Source: Dyadobacter sp. CY312
GTDB lineage: Bacteria > Bacteroidota > Bacteroidia > Cytophagales > Spirosomataceae
NCBI RefSeq assembly: GCF_021390535.1
Contig: NZ_JAJUXG010000031.1
Span: 1 to 51,247, forward strand
Reading direction: 5' to 3'
DNA: 51,247 nt
Positions 1 to 9,025 of the stretch are shown here, piece by piece. Position 1 is the stretch's first letter. Every line of letters starts with the position of its first letter. The translations under genes and the position numbers were made by a program. The notes beneath the pieces are model-generated. The model ran no database searches. It was not told where the DNA came from and worked only from the letters and a program-made list of their open reading frames with translations.

Positions 1-119
1 ATACGCACCTATAAAAGAGAAAACCGTTACAAGAATAACCTTGCAACGGCTTAATTGTAATAACTTAACGAATCTTAAATCCGTATCGCTATTTTAGGAC
101 TAGTCAACATGAAATGCAA

Positions 120-557
120 TTAAGACTCTTCTACTATTAATACGATTCCATCTGCTCTTCGTATAACAACTTTACTTCCAGCGATAATTACCGTATTTGT
201 AAGCGATTTTGCTTTCCATTCTGCACCGCGGTAATAAATTTTCCCGTGTCCGTTATTCGGTATGTCCCTGATCACCAAAGCCGTTTCGCCAACAAACTCA
301 TTGTATTCATGGTGTTTTCCACGATTGTCAAGAAGTCTTTTTGCATGCTTACGCAGGACGAACAACGAGACCAGAGATATCACAGAGAAGGCTATCAACT
401 GTGATTCTATTGTGGGCAAAAGCCCAATACTGGCTAAAAGGGCTGTAAATAGAGCCCCAATAGCAAAAAACACAAATACCAACAGTACACTGACCAGCTC
501 GACTAGCAGCATGATCAGGCCAACAATCAGCCATATTTGAGGAAGGGATAAATCCAT
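120..557 (-). CDS. NfeD-family membrane protein
   Basis: A 145-aa protein with two or three hydrophobic segments in the first 70 residues, then a soluble beta-rich C-terminal part (about 80-145) that fits the OB-fold of NfeD proteins. NfeD proteins pair with SPFH/stomatin proteins and are thought to shape or organise membrane microdomains. Here the gene lies only 3 bp downstream of an SPFH gene on the same strand, the classic pairing, so the two are surely one transcript. This is the short NfeD type without the N-terminal ClpP-like protease domain. The biochemical function is not established for the family; the family call is firm. Confidence 0.85.
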   Translation of the reverse strand: MDLSLPQIWLIVGLIMLLVELVSVLLVFVFFAIGALFTALLASIGLLPTIESQLIAFSVISLVSLFVLRKHAKRLLDNRGKHHEYNEFVGETALVIRDIPNNGHGKIYYRGAEWKAKSLTNTVIIAGSKVVIRRADGIVLIVEES

Positions 558-560
558 AAG

Positions 561-1475
561 CTATTTTTTTACTTCCGTAGATTTTACAACAGTTAAAGCA
601 GTAGCGATTAACGACCCCATATCCGCCATGTTTGCCGGAAGAATAAGTGTATTACCAGCCTTTGCCAGCTTACCAAACTGTTCAATATAATTTTCCGCCA
701 CTTTCAATTGAACTGCTTCGGAGCCACCTTCTTTTTGAATAGCCTCTGCTACCAGACGAATACTCTCGGCGGTAGCCTCAGCAACTGATTTCAGAGCAGA
801 CGCCTCACCCTCAGCCTCATTGATCTGCCGCAGGCGCAAACCCTCTGATTCCAGTACAACCTTTTGTTTCTGTCCCTCCGCCACGTTAATTGCCGCTTGT
901 TTTTCACCATCCGATTGCAAAATCACCGCTCTTCTCTCCCTTTCCGCCTGCATTTGTTTCTCCATGGCGATCAATACACTTTGCGGAGGTGTGATATTCT
1001 TGATCTCATATCTCAACACCTTCACTCCCCAACCAATAGCCGCTTCATCTATACTTTCAACAACAGCACGGTTAATCGTCATCCTTTCCTCAAATGTTTT
1101 ATCAAGGTCAAGTTTACCAATTTCGCTTCTCATCGTGGTTTGAGCCAGCTGTGTCACAGCAAAGGTGTAATCAGCAATACCGTATGCTGCTTTTTTAGGA
1201 TCAATCACCTGAATAAAAATTACTCCGTCCATCCGTACCTGTACGTTATCTCTGGTAATACAGATTTGCTCAGGAATATCTACCGCAGCTTCCTTCAGTG
1301 TATATTTGTATGCAATACGATCGAAAAAAGGAATGATGAAATTGATACCCGGCTGCAAAACGGCATAGAACTTACCAAGCCTTTCAAGGACATAGGCAGT
1401 TTGCTGAGGTACAACTTTTACGGTCATCAGGACCGTCAGAACAACGAGAACGAGTAGGACAATTAATGGAGTCAT
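561..1475 (-). CDS. SPFH/Band 7 (stomatin, QmcA-like) membrane protein
   Basis: A 304-aa protein with one N-terminal membrane anchor (residues 1-20), a Band 7/SPFH domain (about 22-180) and a charged, Ala/Glu-rich coiled coil (about 180-260), the usual layout of stomatin/QmcA proteins of around 300 aa. These oligomerise at the inner membrane and form scaffold-like microdomains, sometimes controlling membrane proteases. It is the first gene of a two-gene unit with the downstream NfeD gene (3-bp gap), its normal genomic partner. HflC is an alternative, but there is no HflK next to it and NfeD pairing favours the QmcA/stomatin branch. Confidence 0.88.
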   Translation of the reverse strand: MTPLIVLLVLVVLTVLMTVKVVPQQTAYVLERLGKFYAVLQPGINFIIPFFDRIAYKYTLKEAAVDIPEQICITRDNVQVRMDGVIFIQVIDPKKAAYGIADYTFAVTQLAQTTMRSEIGKLDLDKTFEERMTINRAVVESIDEAAIGWGVKVLRYEIKNITPPQSVLIAMEKQMQAERERRAVILQSDGEKQAAINVAEGQKQKVVLESEGLRLRQINEAEGEASALKSVAEATAESIRLVAEAIQKEGGSEAVQLKVAENYIEQFGKLAKAGNTLILPANMADMGSLIATALTVVKSTEVKK

Positions 1476-1599
1476 AGTTAGCCAGGTTATGGTTATATGC
1501 GAAAATAACCATACCTGACCGGTGTTCCTATGGATGTGGTACCAACGAGCGGAAGTATTGCCTGTCGGCTAATAATGGTGATGAATGGCAGAAAGAGTG

Positions 1600-2763
1600 C
1601 TAACCTGCCAATATCTCTTTTGAAATAACCATCTTCTGAATTTCACTTGTACCCTCCCCGATCGTACAAAGTTTACTATCCCTGTAAAACTTCTCGACCG
1701 GATAATCTTTCGTAAAACCATATCCGCCAAAAATCTGAACGGCGTCATTGGCAACCCGCACTGCTGTTTCAGACGAATGGTACTTTGCAACAGCACTTGG
1801 AAGTGTTACCTTCTCTCCCCTGTCTTTCAGTTCAGCGGCATGAAAAGTGAGGAGCGACGATGCCTGAATGTCGGTGTACATATCTGCTAACTTAAATTGT
1901 ATTCCCTGAAAGCCCGAAATGGATTTGCCAAACTGTTCTCTCTGTTTCGAATAGGCAAGTGCAGCTTCATAAGCGCCCTGGGCTGTTCCTACTCCCAGCG
2001 CGGCGATTGAAATACGCCCGCCATCCAAAACCTTCAATGACTGGATGAACCCATCCCCGATTTCTCCTATTCGCTGGCTGTCTGGCACGCGACAGTCCTG
2101 AAAAATGAGTTCAACAGTTTCAGATGCCCTCATTCCGAGTTTATCCTCTTTGCGTCCGCTGGTAAATCCTGTGGTTCCCTGTTCAATAATGAAAGCCGTC
2201 GCTCCATGTTTATCGCCCGGCTCTCCGGTTCTGGTTATCAAAACGGTAACATTTCCGCTCTTGCCATTGGTTATAAAATTTTTGGAGCCGTTGATAATCC
2301 AGTCATCGCCATCCCGCACCGCCACGGTTCGCATGTTTCCTGCATCCGAACCCGTATTCGGCTCTGTAAGTCCCCACGCTCCGATCCATTTCCCTGAAGC
2401 CAGTAAAGGAAGATACTTTTGCTTTTGCTCTTCGGTGCCAAACATCAGAATATGATTGGTGCACAGCGAATTATGAGCCGCCATAGAAAGGCCGATTGAC
2501 GGATCTACTTTGGACAAGGCAACAATTGCAGTTACATATTCTTTATAACCGAGACCAGACCCGCCATAGCTTTCTGGCACAAGCATACCCATTAAGCCAA
2601 GCTCTCCCAATTGATTAAATACCTCGGTGGGAAAATGCTGCTTTTCGTCCCAGTCGCGGATGAACGGCTTTATATTTATCTCGGAAAAATCGTGTACAGT
2701 ATCTTTAATTAACTTACACGTCTCTTCTCTATTAAGATCGGTTTCTGATGGTGTGCTATACAT
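1600..2763 (-). CDS. acyl-CoA dehydrogenase
   Basis: A 387-aa flavoprotein of normal length for short/medium-chain acyl-CoA dehydrogenases, which oxidise acyl-CoA to trans-2-enoyl-CoA and pass electrons to ETF. Seen: the N-terminal helical domain; the middle beta domain with the WGLTEPNTGSDA flavin-binding motif; a C-terminal helical domain with a YGFTKDYPVE segment and the GEGTSEIQ motif carrying the probable catalytic Glu at about residue 370. The ATG at 2763 is chosen because the family starts near there; an in-frame upstream ATG at 2817 would add 18 hydrophobic residues with no counterpart in the family. It stands alone; the exact acyl substrate cannot be read from the sequence. Confidence 0.93.
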   Translation of the reverse strand: MYSTPSETDLNREETCKLIKDTVHDFSEINIKPFIRDWDEKQHFPTEVFNQLGELGLMGMLVPESYGGSGLGYKEYVTAIVALSKVDPSIGLSMAAHNSLCTNHILMFGTEEQKQKYLPLLASGKWIGAWGLTEPNTGSDAGNMRTVAVRDGDDWIINGSKNFITNGKSGNVTVLITRTGEPGDKHGATAFIIEQGTTGFTSGRKEDKLGMRASETVELIFQDCRVPDSQRIGEIGDGFIQSLKVLDGGRISIAALGVGTAQGAYEAALAYSKQREQFGKSISGFQGIQFKLADMYTDIQASSLLTFHAAELKDRGEKVTLPSAVAKYHSSETAVRVANDAVQIFGGYGFTKDYPVEKFYRDSKLCTIGEGTSEIQKMVISKEILAG

Positions 2764-2876
2764 AAATGTTGATGATAAAAATTTGAATTGTTCAATAATA
2801 ATAAGAAATAGACACATTTGAGCTACCGATCACAAACAAATCAGAAATAGTCCGGCAAGGATTCATTTAAAAAAAT

Positions 2877-2884
2877 TACTTTTG
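2877..2884 (+). promoter_or_regulatory. Bacteroidota -7 element upstream of ugd
   Basis: TACTTTTG matches the Bacteroidota sigma-A -7 consensus TAnnTTTG and sits 90 bp before the ugd start. No good TTTG element is present at the -33 position, so this is a moderate call based on the -7 box alone. Confidence 0.4.
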
Positions 2885-2974
2885 CGCAGGATTTAATAAA
2901 CCGGGCTTGGTTAAATACAATTTCCCATACCCCAGAATTTATATCATCACAGCTATATTGTTTTAATCACATTT

Positions 2975-4291
2975 ATGAAAATTGCAGTTGTAGGAACAGG
3001 TTATGTTGGTTTGGTTACAGGAACATGTTTCGCTGAAACCGGCAACCAGGTAAAATGCGTAGATATTGACGTAAGAAAAGTGGAACGTCTTCAAAAAGGC
3101 GATATACCTATTTACGAACCAGGACTGGATGTACTTTTTGATCGTAACGTAGCAGAAGGCCGTCTTCAGTTCACCACCAATCTTGCAGAAGGAATCAAAG
3201 ATGCGGAGGTTATTTTCCTTGCCTTACCAACTCCTCCGGGAGAGGACGGCTCAGCCGATTTAAAATACATCCTTAAAGTTGCTGATGATCTTGGTCACAT
3301 TCTGGATCACTACGCAGTAATAATTGATAAAAGCACTGTACCAGTTGGCACAGCCGAAAAAGTACATGCAGCCATCGTTAAAAACATCAAAGTTGATTTC
3401 GACGTAGTTTCCAATCCTGAATTTTTGAGAGAGGGTGTTGCCGTTGAAGACTTTATGAAACCGGATCGCGTAGTGGTAGGTACCACTTCTGAGAAGGCTA
3501 AGAAAGTGATGGAGAAATTGTATGCACCATTGGTTCGCCAGGGTAACCCGGTGATATTTATGGATGAGCGTTCAGCTGAGATGACCAAATACGCAGCCAA
3601 CTCTTTCCTTGCCATGAAAATCACTTTCATGAATGAGATTGCTAATCTTTGCGAGAAAGTGGGTGCTAATGTGGATGATATTCGTCGTGGTATTGGTACA
3701 GATAGCAGAATTGGTAAACGATTCCTTTTTGCTGGAATTGGTTATGGAGGAAGCTGTTTCCCAAAAGATGTACAGGCTTTGGCTAAAACGTCACAAGACT
3801 TCGATTACGATTTCAGGATATTGAAATCAGTAATGGAAGTAAATGAAGACCAGAAGAAGAAGTTATTGCCGATGGTAGATAACTATTTTAATGGTGATCT
3901 TAAAGGTAAAACAATTGCAGTATGGGGACTGGCTTTCAAACCTTATACCGATGATATTCGTGAAGCTCCGGCATTGGAAAACATCGAAGCGCTTTTGGAA
4001 GCAGGTGTAAATATTACGGTTTACGATCCTGAGGCGATGAATAACGTGAAGGATATTTTGGGCGACAAAGTTACTTTTTGTCATACGCCCTATGCCGCTC
4101 TTGACGATGCCGACGCATTGATGATATTTACTGAATGGCCGCAATTCCGTACGCCGGAATTTGAAAAAATGAGCAAACTGCTTAAAAACAAGGTAGTTTT
4201 CGATGGCCGGAACTTATATGAACTGGAACAAATGCGTGAAATGGGTTACACCTATTTCAGCATAGGAAGAGAAAAGGTTGTTCCAGCCTGA
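2975..4291 (+). CDS. ugd: UDP-glucose 6-dehydrogenase
   Basis: A 438-aa enzyme that oxidises UDP-glucose twice with NAD+ to UDP-glucuronate, a precursor of surface polysaccharides. Seen: N-terminal Rossmann motif GTGYVG (7-12); the conserved NPEFLREG segment (147-154); the catalytic cysteine C261 in GYGGSCFPKD; the C-terminal UDP-binding domain with the GLAFKPYTDDIREAPA stretch. Length is typical of the family. The next gene, 39 bp downstream on the same strand, is a UDP-glucuronate decarboxylase that uses this product, so the pair makes UDP-xylose. Cytoplasmic. Confidence 0.97.
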   Translation: MKIAVVGTGYVGLVTGTCFAETGNQVKCVDIDVRKVERLQKGDIPIYEPGLDVLFDRNVAEGRLQFTTNLAEGIKDAEVIFLALPTPPGEDGSADLKYILKVADDLGHILDHYAVIIDKSTVPVGTAEKVHAAIVKNIKVDFDVVSNPEFLREGVAVEDFMKPDRVVVGTTSEKAKKVMEKLYAPLVRQGNPVIFMDERSAEMTKYAANSFLAMKITFMNEIANLCEKVGANVDDIRRGIGTDSRIGKRFLFAGIGYGGSCFPKDVQALAKTSQDFDYDFRILKSVMEVNEDQKKKLLPMVDNYFNGDLKGKTIAVWGLAFKPYTDDIREAPALENIEALLEAGVNITVYDPEAMNNVKDILGDKVTFCHTPYAALDDADALMIFTEWPQFRTPEFEKMSKLLKNKVVFDGRNLYELEQMREMGYTYFSIGREKVVPA

Positions 4292-4330
4292 TATTTTTAA
4301 AACAATTTTTATTTAATCATCTCACTATTA

Positions 4331-5326
4331 ATGAAACGTGTCTTAATAACCGGAGCAGCAGGTTTTTTAGGTTCGCACCTGTGTGAACGATTCTTAAAGG
4401 AGGGTATGTACGTAATTGGGATGGACAATCTGATTACCGGCGACATGCGCAACATTGAGCATTTGATGCCAAATCCTAATTTTGAGTTCAATCACCACGA
4501 TGTAACAAAATTTGTGCACGTTCCGGGTGAGCTCGATTACATCATGCACTTTGCATCTCCTGCCAGTCCTATTGACTATCTTAAAATACCAATCCAGACA
4601 CTGAAAGTTGGTGCAATGGGAACCCATAATCTATTGGGTTTGGCGCGTGTTAAAAACGCACGTTTCATTATTGCATCGACATCGGAAGTATATGGAGATC
4701 CACTTGTGCATCCGCAAACGGAGGATTACTGGGGTCATGTAAACCCAATTGGTCCGCGTGGATGCTACGATGAAGCAAAAAGGTATCAGGAAGCCATCAC
4801 AATGGCTTACCACCGCTATCACAACCTTGAAACGCGTATCGTTCGTATTTTCAACACGTATGGCCCAAGAATGCGCCTCAATGACGGACGGGTACTTCCT
4901 GCTTTTATTGGTCAGGCTTTGCGCGGCGAGGATATTACCATTTTTGGTGACGGATCGCAAACACGTGCATTCTGTTATGTTGATGATTTGGTTGAAGGAA
5001 TCTATCGTTTGTTACTAAGTGACTACTCACTTCCGGTAAACATTGGCAACCCTTCCGAAATCACCATCAAGGAATTTGCAGAAGAGATTATTAAGTTGAC
5101 CGGTACAGATCAGAAGGTTGTTTACAAGGATCTTCCACAGGACGATCCGAAACAGCGTCAGCCGGATATTACAAAAGCGAAAGAAATTCTGGGATGGGAG
5201 CCAAAAGTTACCCGTGACGAAGGACTACGCATCACTTACGATTATTTCCGCAACCTGCCGGAAGAAAGGCTGTATGAAGAATCAAACCACCGAGGTTTTG
5301 AGGGATTCAGCTCTGCCAGCAAGTAA
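4331..5326 (+). CDS. UDP-glucuronate decarboxylase (UDP-xylose synthase)
   Basis: A 331-aa extended short-chain dehydrogenase (NAD-dependent epimerase fold). Seen: the glycine-rich GAAGFLGSH motif (8-16), the TSEVYGDP segment (117-124) and the YxxxK catalytic pair Y146/K150, with the NTYGPRM and FCYVDDLVEG motifs typical of UXS/SuhB-independent UDP-glucuronate decarboxylases rather than of dTDP-glucose dehydratases. The reaction is UDP-glucuronate to UDP-xylose with transient oxidation at C4. It directly follows ugd, which supplies its substrate. A strong hairpin terminator lies 20 bp past its stop. Confidence 0.93.
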   Translation: MKRVLITGAAGFLGSHLCERFLKEGMYVIGMDNLITGDMRNIEHLMPNPNFEFNHHDVTKFVHVPGELDYIMHFASPASPIDYLKIPIQTLKVGAMGTHNLLGLARVKNARFIIASTSEVYGDPLVHPQTEDYWGHVNPIGPRGCYDEAKRYQEAITMAYHRYHNLETRIVRIFNTYGPRMRLNDGRVLPAFIGQALRGEDITIFGDGSQTRAFCYVDDLVEGIYRLLLSDYSLPVNIGNPSEITIKEFAEEIIKLTGTDQKVVYKDLPQDDPKQRQPDITKAKEILGWEPKVTRDEGLRITYDYFRNLPEERLYEESNHRGFEGFSSASK

Positions 5327-5347
5327 TTGATATTTTAAAATAGGTAT

Positions 5348-5379
5348 AAAAAAATCCCGCCTTACAGCGGGATTTTTTT
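5348..5379. terminator. bidirectional intrinsic terminator
   Basis: Perfect stem AAAAATCCCGC / GCGGGATTTTT around a 6-nt loop, with A-runs on the left and T-runs on the right, so it works on either strand. It separates the UDP-xylose pair from the convergent toxin-antitoxin pair. Confidence 0.85.
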
Positions 5380-5393
5380 ATGATGCTTTTGAT

Positions 5394-5717
5394 TTATAAT
5401 ATTTCTCTAAGAAGCCTATCCAATTCCTGATCAGAAATGTTCTCACTTTCAGATTTGTCATATATAGACAACAAAACTACTTCTTCTTTTACCGCAACAA
5501 CGAATGTTATAACCCTTGCTCCACCACTCTTACCTTTTCCTTTGCTCTTTATTGCCAGTCTGATTTTATAACAGCTTTTGCCAATTGGAGTCCCCAATGT
5601 TGGATGCTCTGTCAACTCTGCTATTAGCGTCCCTATTTCAGACCCTAAGGATTTATACTTCCTAAGCATCTTTTTGGCTTCTTTCTCAAAGTTTATAGAA
5701 GTCCGAACACTAGTCAT
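5394..5717 (-). CDS. RelE/ParE-like toxin
   Basis: A 107-aa basic protein with the layout of small RelE/ParE-superfamily toxins: an N-terminal helical pair rich in Lys and Arg (10-45), then a beta sheet with a YKIRLAIKSKGKGKSGG stretch and a hydrophobic strand (VITFVVAV), and a C-terminal helix. The pattern of Arg/Lys plus the terminal YDKSE segment is usual for the RelE-like group in Bacteroidota; most such toxins cleave ribosome-bound mRNA or inhibit gyrase, and which applies here cannot be told. Its start ATGA overlaps the antitoxin stop (5714-5717), meaning translational coupling. Convergent with the UDP-xylose genes. Confidence 0.75.
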   Translation of the reverse strand: MTSVRTSINFEKEAKKMLRKYKSLGSEIGTLIAELTEHPTLGTPIGKSCYKIRLAIKSKGKGKSGGARVITFVVAVKEEVVLLSIYDKSESENISDQELDRLLREIL

Positions 5718-5962
5718 AGATGTCCTTCACGCCTAAGCTCTTCCAAAAACTCAGAAGCTGGTCTGGTTTTTAACGTCCCATTTTGAAGGGCAATATAATC
5801 GTCTTTTAATCGGCTGAGAATCTCTTCTTTTGAAGGAGCTTCTTCATCTTCCTGTAATAAATCTGCCAAAATCTGGCGATCCCTTGCCGGCAATTGTTCT
5901 TTAAGGATCTGAGCCAGTTTACTTAAACTCACCGATGTATCAAAATGCAGAGTCGTTTCCAT
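5714..5962 (-). CDS. antitoxin of a RelE-type toxin-antitoxin pair
   Basis: An 82-aa acidic protein directly upstream of, and overlapping by 4 bp, the RelE-like toxin gene. The N-terminal part looks like a small dimerising/DNA-binding domain and the C-terminal half (about 45-82) is charged and helical (ending FLEELRREGHL), as expected of a segment that wraps round the toxin. I do not recognise a named antitoxin family; the assignment rests on size, order, overlap and the toxin next door. Such antitoxins usually repress their own promoter, but I cannot see an operator. Confidence 0.65.
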   Translation of the reverse strand: METTLHFDTSVSLSKLAQILKEQLPARDRQILADLLQEDEEAPSKEEILSRLKDDYIALQNGTLKTRPASEFLEELRREGHL

Positions 5963-6033
5963 GATTATTAAATTTTCATCAGAAAAAATTCATTCGTAAT
6001 TGTAATACAACGAAAATATGATTTAAGTGCAAC

Positions 6034-6594
6034 CTAAACTTCCATGATCTCCTTTTCCTTGGCAGTATATATTTGTTCCACTTTAGAAACAAAACCGTCT
6101 GTAAGCTTCTGAACACGATCTTCGCTCAGTTTGACTAAATCCTCTGCAACACCCTCTTTCGTAAGTTTACGAAGCGAATTATTCGCATCCTGACGAATGT
6201 TACGAATGTTTATTTTAGCAGTTTCGATCTCGTTTTTAGCTCTTTTTGCCAATTCACGACGACGCTCTTCGTTAAGAGGCGGAACCGAGATGCGGATCAT
6301 TTCGCCATCGTTGGACGGAGCAAAACCAAGGTTTCCGTTACGGATCGCCTTTTCAATATCGTTGATAATTTTTTTCTCAAAAGGGCGTATCGCTATTGTC
6401 CTTGCATCGGGCGTATTGATGGTAGCCACATTTTGTATTGGCGTCATCGACCCGTAATAATCTATCATAAGCCCTTCCAACATCTGAGGCGATGCTTTTC
6501 CAGCACGTATTTTACCCAATTCAATAATCAAGTGTTTAATCGCGCCTTCCATCGTTTCCTTGGCGTCGTCCAGATATAATTCTATTTCTTCCAT
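6034..6594 (-). CDS. frr: ribosome recycling factor
   Basis: A 186-aa protein of the standard RRF length. It splits the post-termination ribosome together with EF-G. Seen: the helical bundle with the LGKIRAGKASPQ start of the second helix, the central GVAxINTPDART-type segment here as VATINTPDARTIAI, and the RRELAKRAKNEIE stretch in the C-terminal helix. It lies 26 bp downstream of pyrH on the same strand, the order found in most bacteria, so it is probably cotranscribed with it. Cytoplasmic and essential in the species tested. Confidence 0.97.
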   Translation of the reverse strand: MEEIELYLDDAKETMEGAIKHLIIELGKIRAGKASPQMLEGLMIDYYGSMTPIQNVATINTPDARTIAIRPFEKKIINDIEKAIRNGNLGFAPSNDGEMIRISVPPLNEERRRELAKRAKNEIETAKINIRNIRQDANNSLRKLTKEGVAEDLVKLSEDRVQKLTDGFVSKVEQIYTAKEKEIMEV

Positions 6595-6620
6595 GATTTA
6601 ATGTAAGCTATTTATTTCTT

Positions 6621-7340
6621 TTAGTTTGATATCAATGTTCCTACTTCTGCACCCATCACCAGATCGTACAGGTTACCAGGTTTGTTCATATCGAATACGA
6701 TAATGGGAACATTGTTTTCTTTACAAAGCGTAAAGGCTGTCAAATCCATTATTTTCAGGTTTTTGGACAGTGCTTCGTCAAAGCTCAGTTGGTTGTATTT
6801 TGTAGCGGTAAGGTCTTTTTCAGGATCGGCAGTGTAAACACCATCCACTCTTGTACCTTTCAAAACAACTTCGGATTCAGACTCAATCGCCCTTAATCCC
6901 GCCGTTGTATCCGTAGTAAAGTATGGATTTCCTGTTCCTGCTCCGAAAATAACCACACGTCCTTTTTCTAGGTGACGAATAGCCCGGCGGCGGATCAATG
7001 GCTCACAAACCTGCTCCATTTTGATCGCTGACATCAAACGGGTGTTGAGATTGTGCTTTTCCAGAGAACTCTGAATGGCCATTCCGTTGATAACTGTTGC
7101 AAGCATTCCCATGTGGTCACCTTGCACACGGTCAATTCCGGATTTCTCCACCGATGCGCCACGGAAAATATTCCCGCCACCGATTACAATCGCAATCTGT
7201 ACGCCCACCTCAGCTATTTTTTTAATTTCTTTGGCATAGTTATCAAGAATATTGAAATCGATAACCTGTGCTTTGTCGCCTCCGTTAAGTGCTTCTCCGC
7301 TGAGTTTGAGAAGTATACGTTTATATTTTGGTTCGGGCAT
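6621..7340 (-). CDS. pyrH: uridylate kinase
   Basis: A 239-aa amino-acid-kinase-fold enzyme that phosphorylates UMP to UDP in pyrimidine nucleotide synthesis. Seen: the N-terminal KRILLKLSGEAL motif, the IVIGGGNIFRG phosphate-binding loop and the GTGNPYFTTDTTAGLRA segment that binds UMP. Length is normal for bacterial PyrH. It starts a unit with frr, which follows after 26 bp. Cytoplasmic hexamer in studied species. Confidence 0.97.
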   Translation of the reverse strand: MPEPKYKRILLKLSGEALNGGDKAQVIDFNILDNYAKEIKKIAEVGVQIAIVIGGGNIFRGASVEKSGIDRVQGDHMGMLATVINGMAIQSSLEKHNLNTRLMSAIKMEQVCEPLIRRRAIRHLEKGRVVIFGAGTGNPYFTTDTTAGLRAIESESEVVLKGTRVDGVYTADPEKDLTATKYNQLSFDEALSKNLKIMDLTAFTLCKENNVPIIVFDMNKPGNLYDLVMGAEVGTLISN

Positions 7341-7403
7341 GATTGTGATGTAGGTGATTTTGTGCGTAAAAATACAAGTTGAAGGATTAGATAAACAAGT
7401 TAT

Positions 7404-7922
7404 TTATTGAAACTCTAACATTACCTGATTTTTTTCAACGGTTTCTCCCGCACTTACTTTTAAAGATTTTACGATTCCGTCTCCCGAAGCCTTGATAACA
7501 TTCTCCATTTTCATGGCTACCAACACCAGCAAGGTATCACCTTTACTTACCAGATCTCCTTCGGCTACGGAAATGGATTGGATAAGTCCTGGCATGGGTG
7601 CCTTAACGTGATTAATTTTTTGAGCTGCCTTTGTATGCATGCCCATTCCTTCAAGCAGGATGTCGATCTGATCTTTTGCAACAGTAGTATACTGCCTGCC
7701 ATTTATTAGAATATGGAACGTCTTCTCTGTTAAATTCGCCTCTAAAAGCTCGACATTGTATGATTTATTATTCCATATAATGTGGTAATGATTTTCGGAC
7801 AAACGTTCAATGTCCCCGTCAAAGAGCTTTTTATCTACCAGCCAGCTTTCGCCTTGCTGTTCAACATCGTAGGAATGCTGACCGCCGGGTACCGAATCAT
7901 TATTTACCGTGATTTTTAACAT
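7404..7922 (-). CDS. biotin-carboxyl-carrier domain protein
   Basis: A 172-aa protein whose last 70 residues (about 104-172) form a biotinyl/lipoyl domain: KAPMPGLIQSI at the start and the biotinylation motif AMKME with acceptor lysine K138. The first 100 residues resemble the linker found ahead of this domain in acyl-CoA carboxylase alpha or decarboxylase gamma chains, ending before a short Ala/Lys hinge. It probably carries carboxybiotin between a biotin carboxylase and a carboxyltransferase. Its stop/start neighbour dusB overlaps it by 7 bp upstream, though the two have no functional link. No biotin carboxylase is in the window; the only visible carboxyltransferase is 24 kb away (31675-33234). 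Confidence 0.88.
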   Translation of the reverse strand: MLKITVNNDSVPGGQHSYDVEQQGESWLVDKKLFDGDIERLSENHYHIIWNNKSYNVELLEANLTEKTFHILINGRQYTTVAKDQIDILLEGMGMHTKAAQKINHVKAPMPGLIQSISVAEGDLVSKGDTLLVLVAMKMENVIKASGDGIVKSLKVSAGETVEKNQVMLEFQ

Positions 7923-8905
7923 ACCGGCTCGCTGAATTCGTGGATAACCTCATTCAATATTCCATCCAGCTCTTCATATGACATTCCTTCAACAAGTCTC
8001 ATTCTGAACGGTTTGAAGTTTTCCAATCCACGGAAATAATTGGTATAGTGACGACGCATTTCGAAAACTCCGGCAATAGGCCCTTTCCATCGTATCGAAA
8101 ATTCCAGGTGCCTGCGGCAAACTTCAACGCGCTCAGCCACTGATGGCGGGGTGAGGCGTTCGCCGGTTTTCATATAATGTTTAATGTCATTAAAAATCCA
8201 TGGATTACCTATTGTGGCACGGCCGATCATGATGCCATCCACGCCAAACCTGTTACGATATTCCAGTGCTTTTTCAGGCGTGTCAACATCCCCGTTTCCA
8301 AAAATCGGAATAGTAATCCTTGAATTTTCTTTAATTCTTGCGATCAGAGTCCAATCCGCCTCGCCTTTATACATCTGAACACGGGTTCTTCCGTGCACCG
8401 ACAATGCCTGAATGCCTATATCCTGCAAACGCTCGGCAACCTCCTGCACATTCTTTGTGCTTTCATCCCAGCCTAACCTCGTTTTTACTGTAACCGGAAG
8501 ATTTGTAGATTTTATTACGGCTTCCGTCATTTTTACCATTTTAGGGATATCCTGTAACAAGGCGGCTCCCGCGCCACGGCAAGCTACATTTTTTACCGGG
8601 CATCCATAATTAATATCAATCAGATCCGGATTCACCTTCGAGGCAATTTCAGCGCAGGAACCCATTGTTTCAATATCACTCCCAAAAAGCTGGATTCCAA
8701 CCGGACGTTCGTATTCAAATATATCCAGTTTTTGCCTGCTCTTGGCTGCATCACGAATCAACCCCTCCGAAGATATAAATTCCGTGTACATCAAATCCGC
8801 ACCATTTTCCTTGCATACTGCTCGGAAAGGCGGATCGCTCACGTCTTCCATTGGTGCCAGTAACAAGGGAAAATCTCCCAATTCTATATTCCCGATCTTA
8901 ACCAT
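7916..8905 (-). CDS. dusB: tRNA-dihydrouridine synthase (DusB family)
   Basis: A 329-aa FMN-dependent TIM-barrel enzyme that reduces uridines in the D-loop of tRNA to dihydrouridine. Seen: the N-terminal LLLAPMEDVSDPPFR motif, the active-site loop NYGCPVKNV with C102 as the proton donor, SVHGRTRVQMY in the barrel and the IMIGRATIGNPW phosphate-binding segment. Length and motif set fit DusB rather than DusA or DusC. The downstream biotinyl-domain gene begins 7 bp before this stop, so the two are translationally coupled. Confidence 0.94.
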   Translation of the reverse strand: MVKIGNIELGDFPLLLAPMEDVSDPPFRAVCKENGADLMYTEFISSEGLIRDAAKSRQKLDIFEYERPVGIQLFGSDIETMGSCAEIASKVNPDLIDINYGCPVKNVACRGAGAALLQDIPKMVKMTEAVIKSTNLPVTVKTRLGWDESTKNVQEVAERLQDIGIQALSVHGRTRVQMYKGEADWTLIARIKENSRITIPIFGNGDVDTPEKALEYRNRFGVDGIMIGRATIGNPWIFNDIKHYMKTGERLTPPSVAERVEVCRRHLEFSIRWKGPIAGVFEMRRHYTNYFRGLENFKPFRMRLVEGMSYEELDGILNEVIHEFSEPVC

Positions 8906-9025
8906 TTATATCCTTTCGATTTTACCTTATAAGTCAATTTTGACAGTAGCTATTGCTCTCAATATCAGCTTATGCAGTTTCACCATTATTTTAAATTGAC
9001 AATAAACTGTAAATTTACACCAATT

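Noticed and set aside
262..540. Frame on the plus strand within nfeD
   Set aside because: Antisense of a clear real gene, with no motif of its own.
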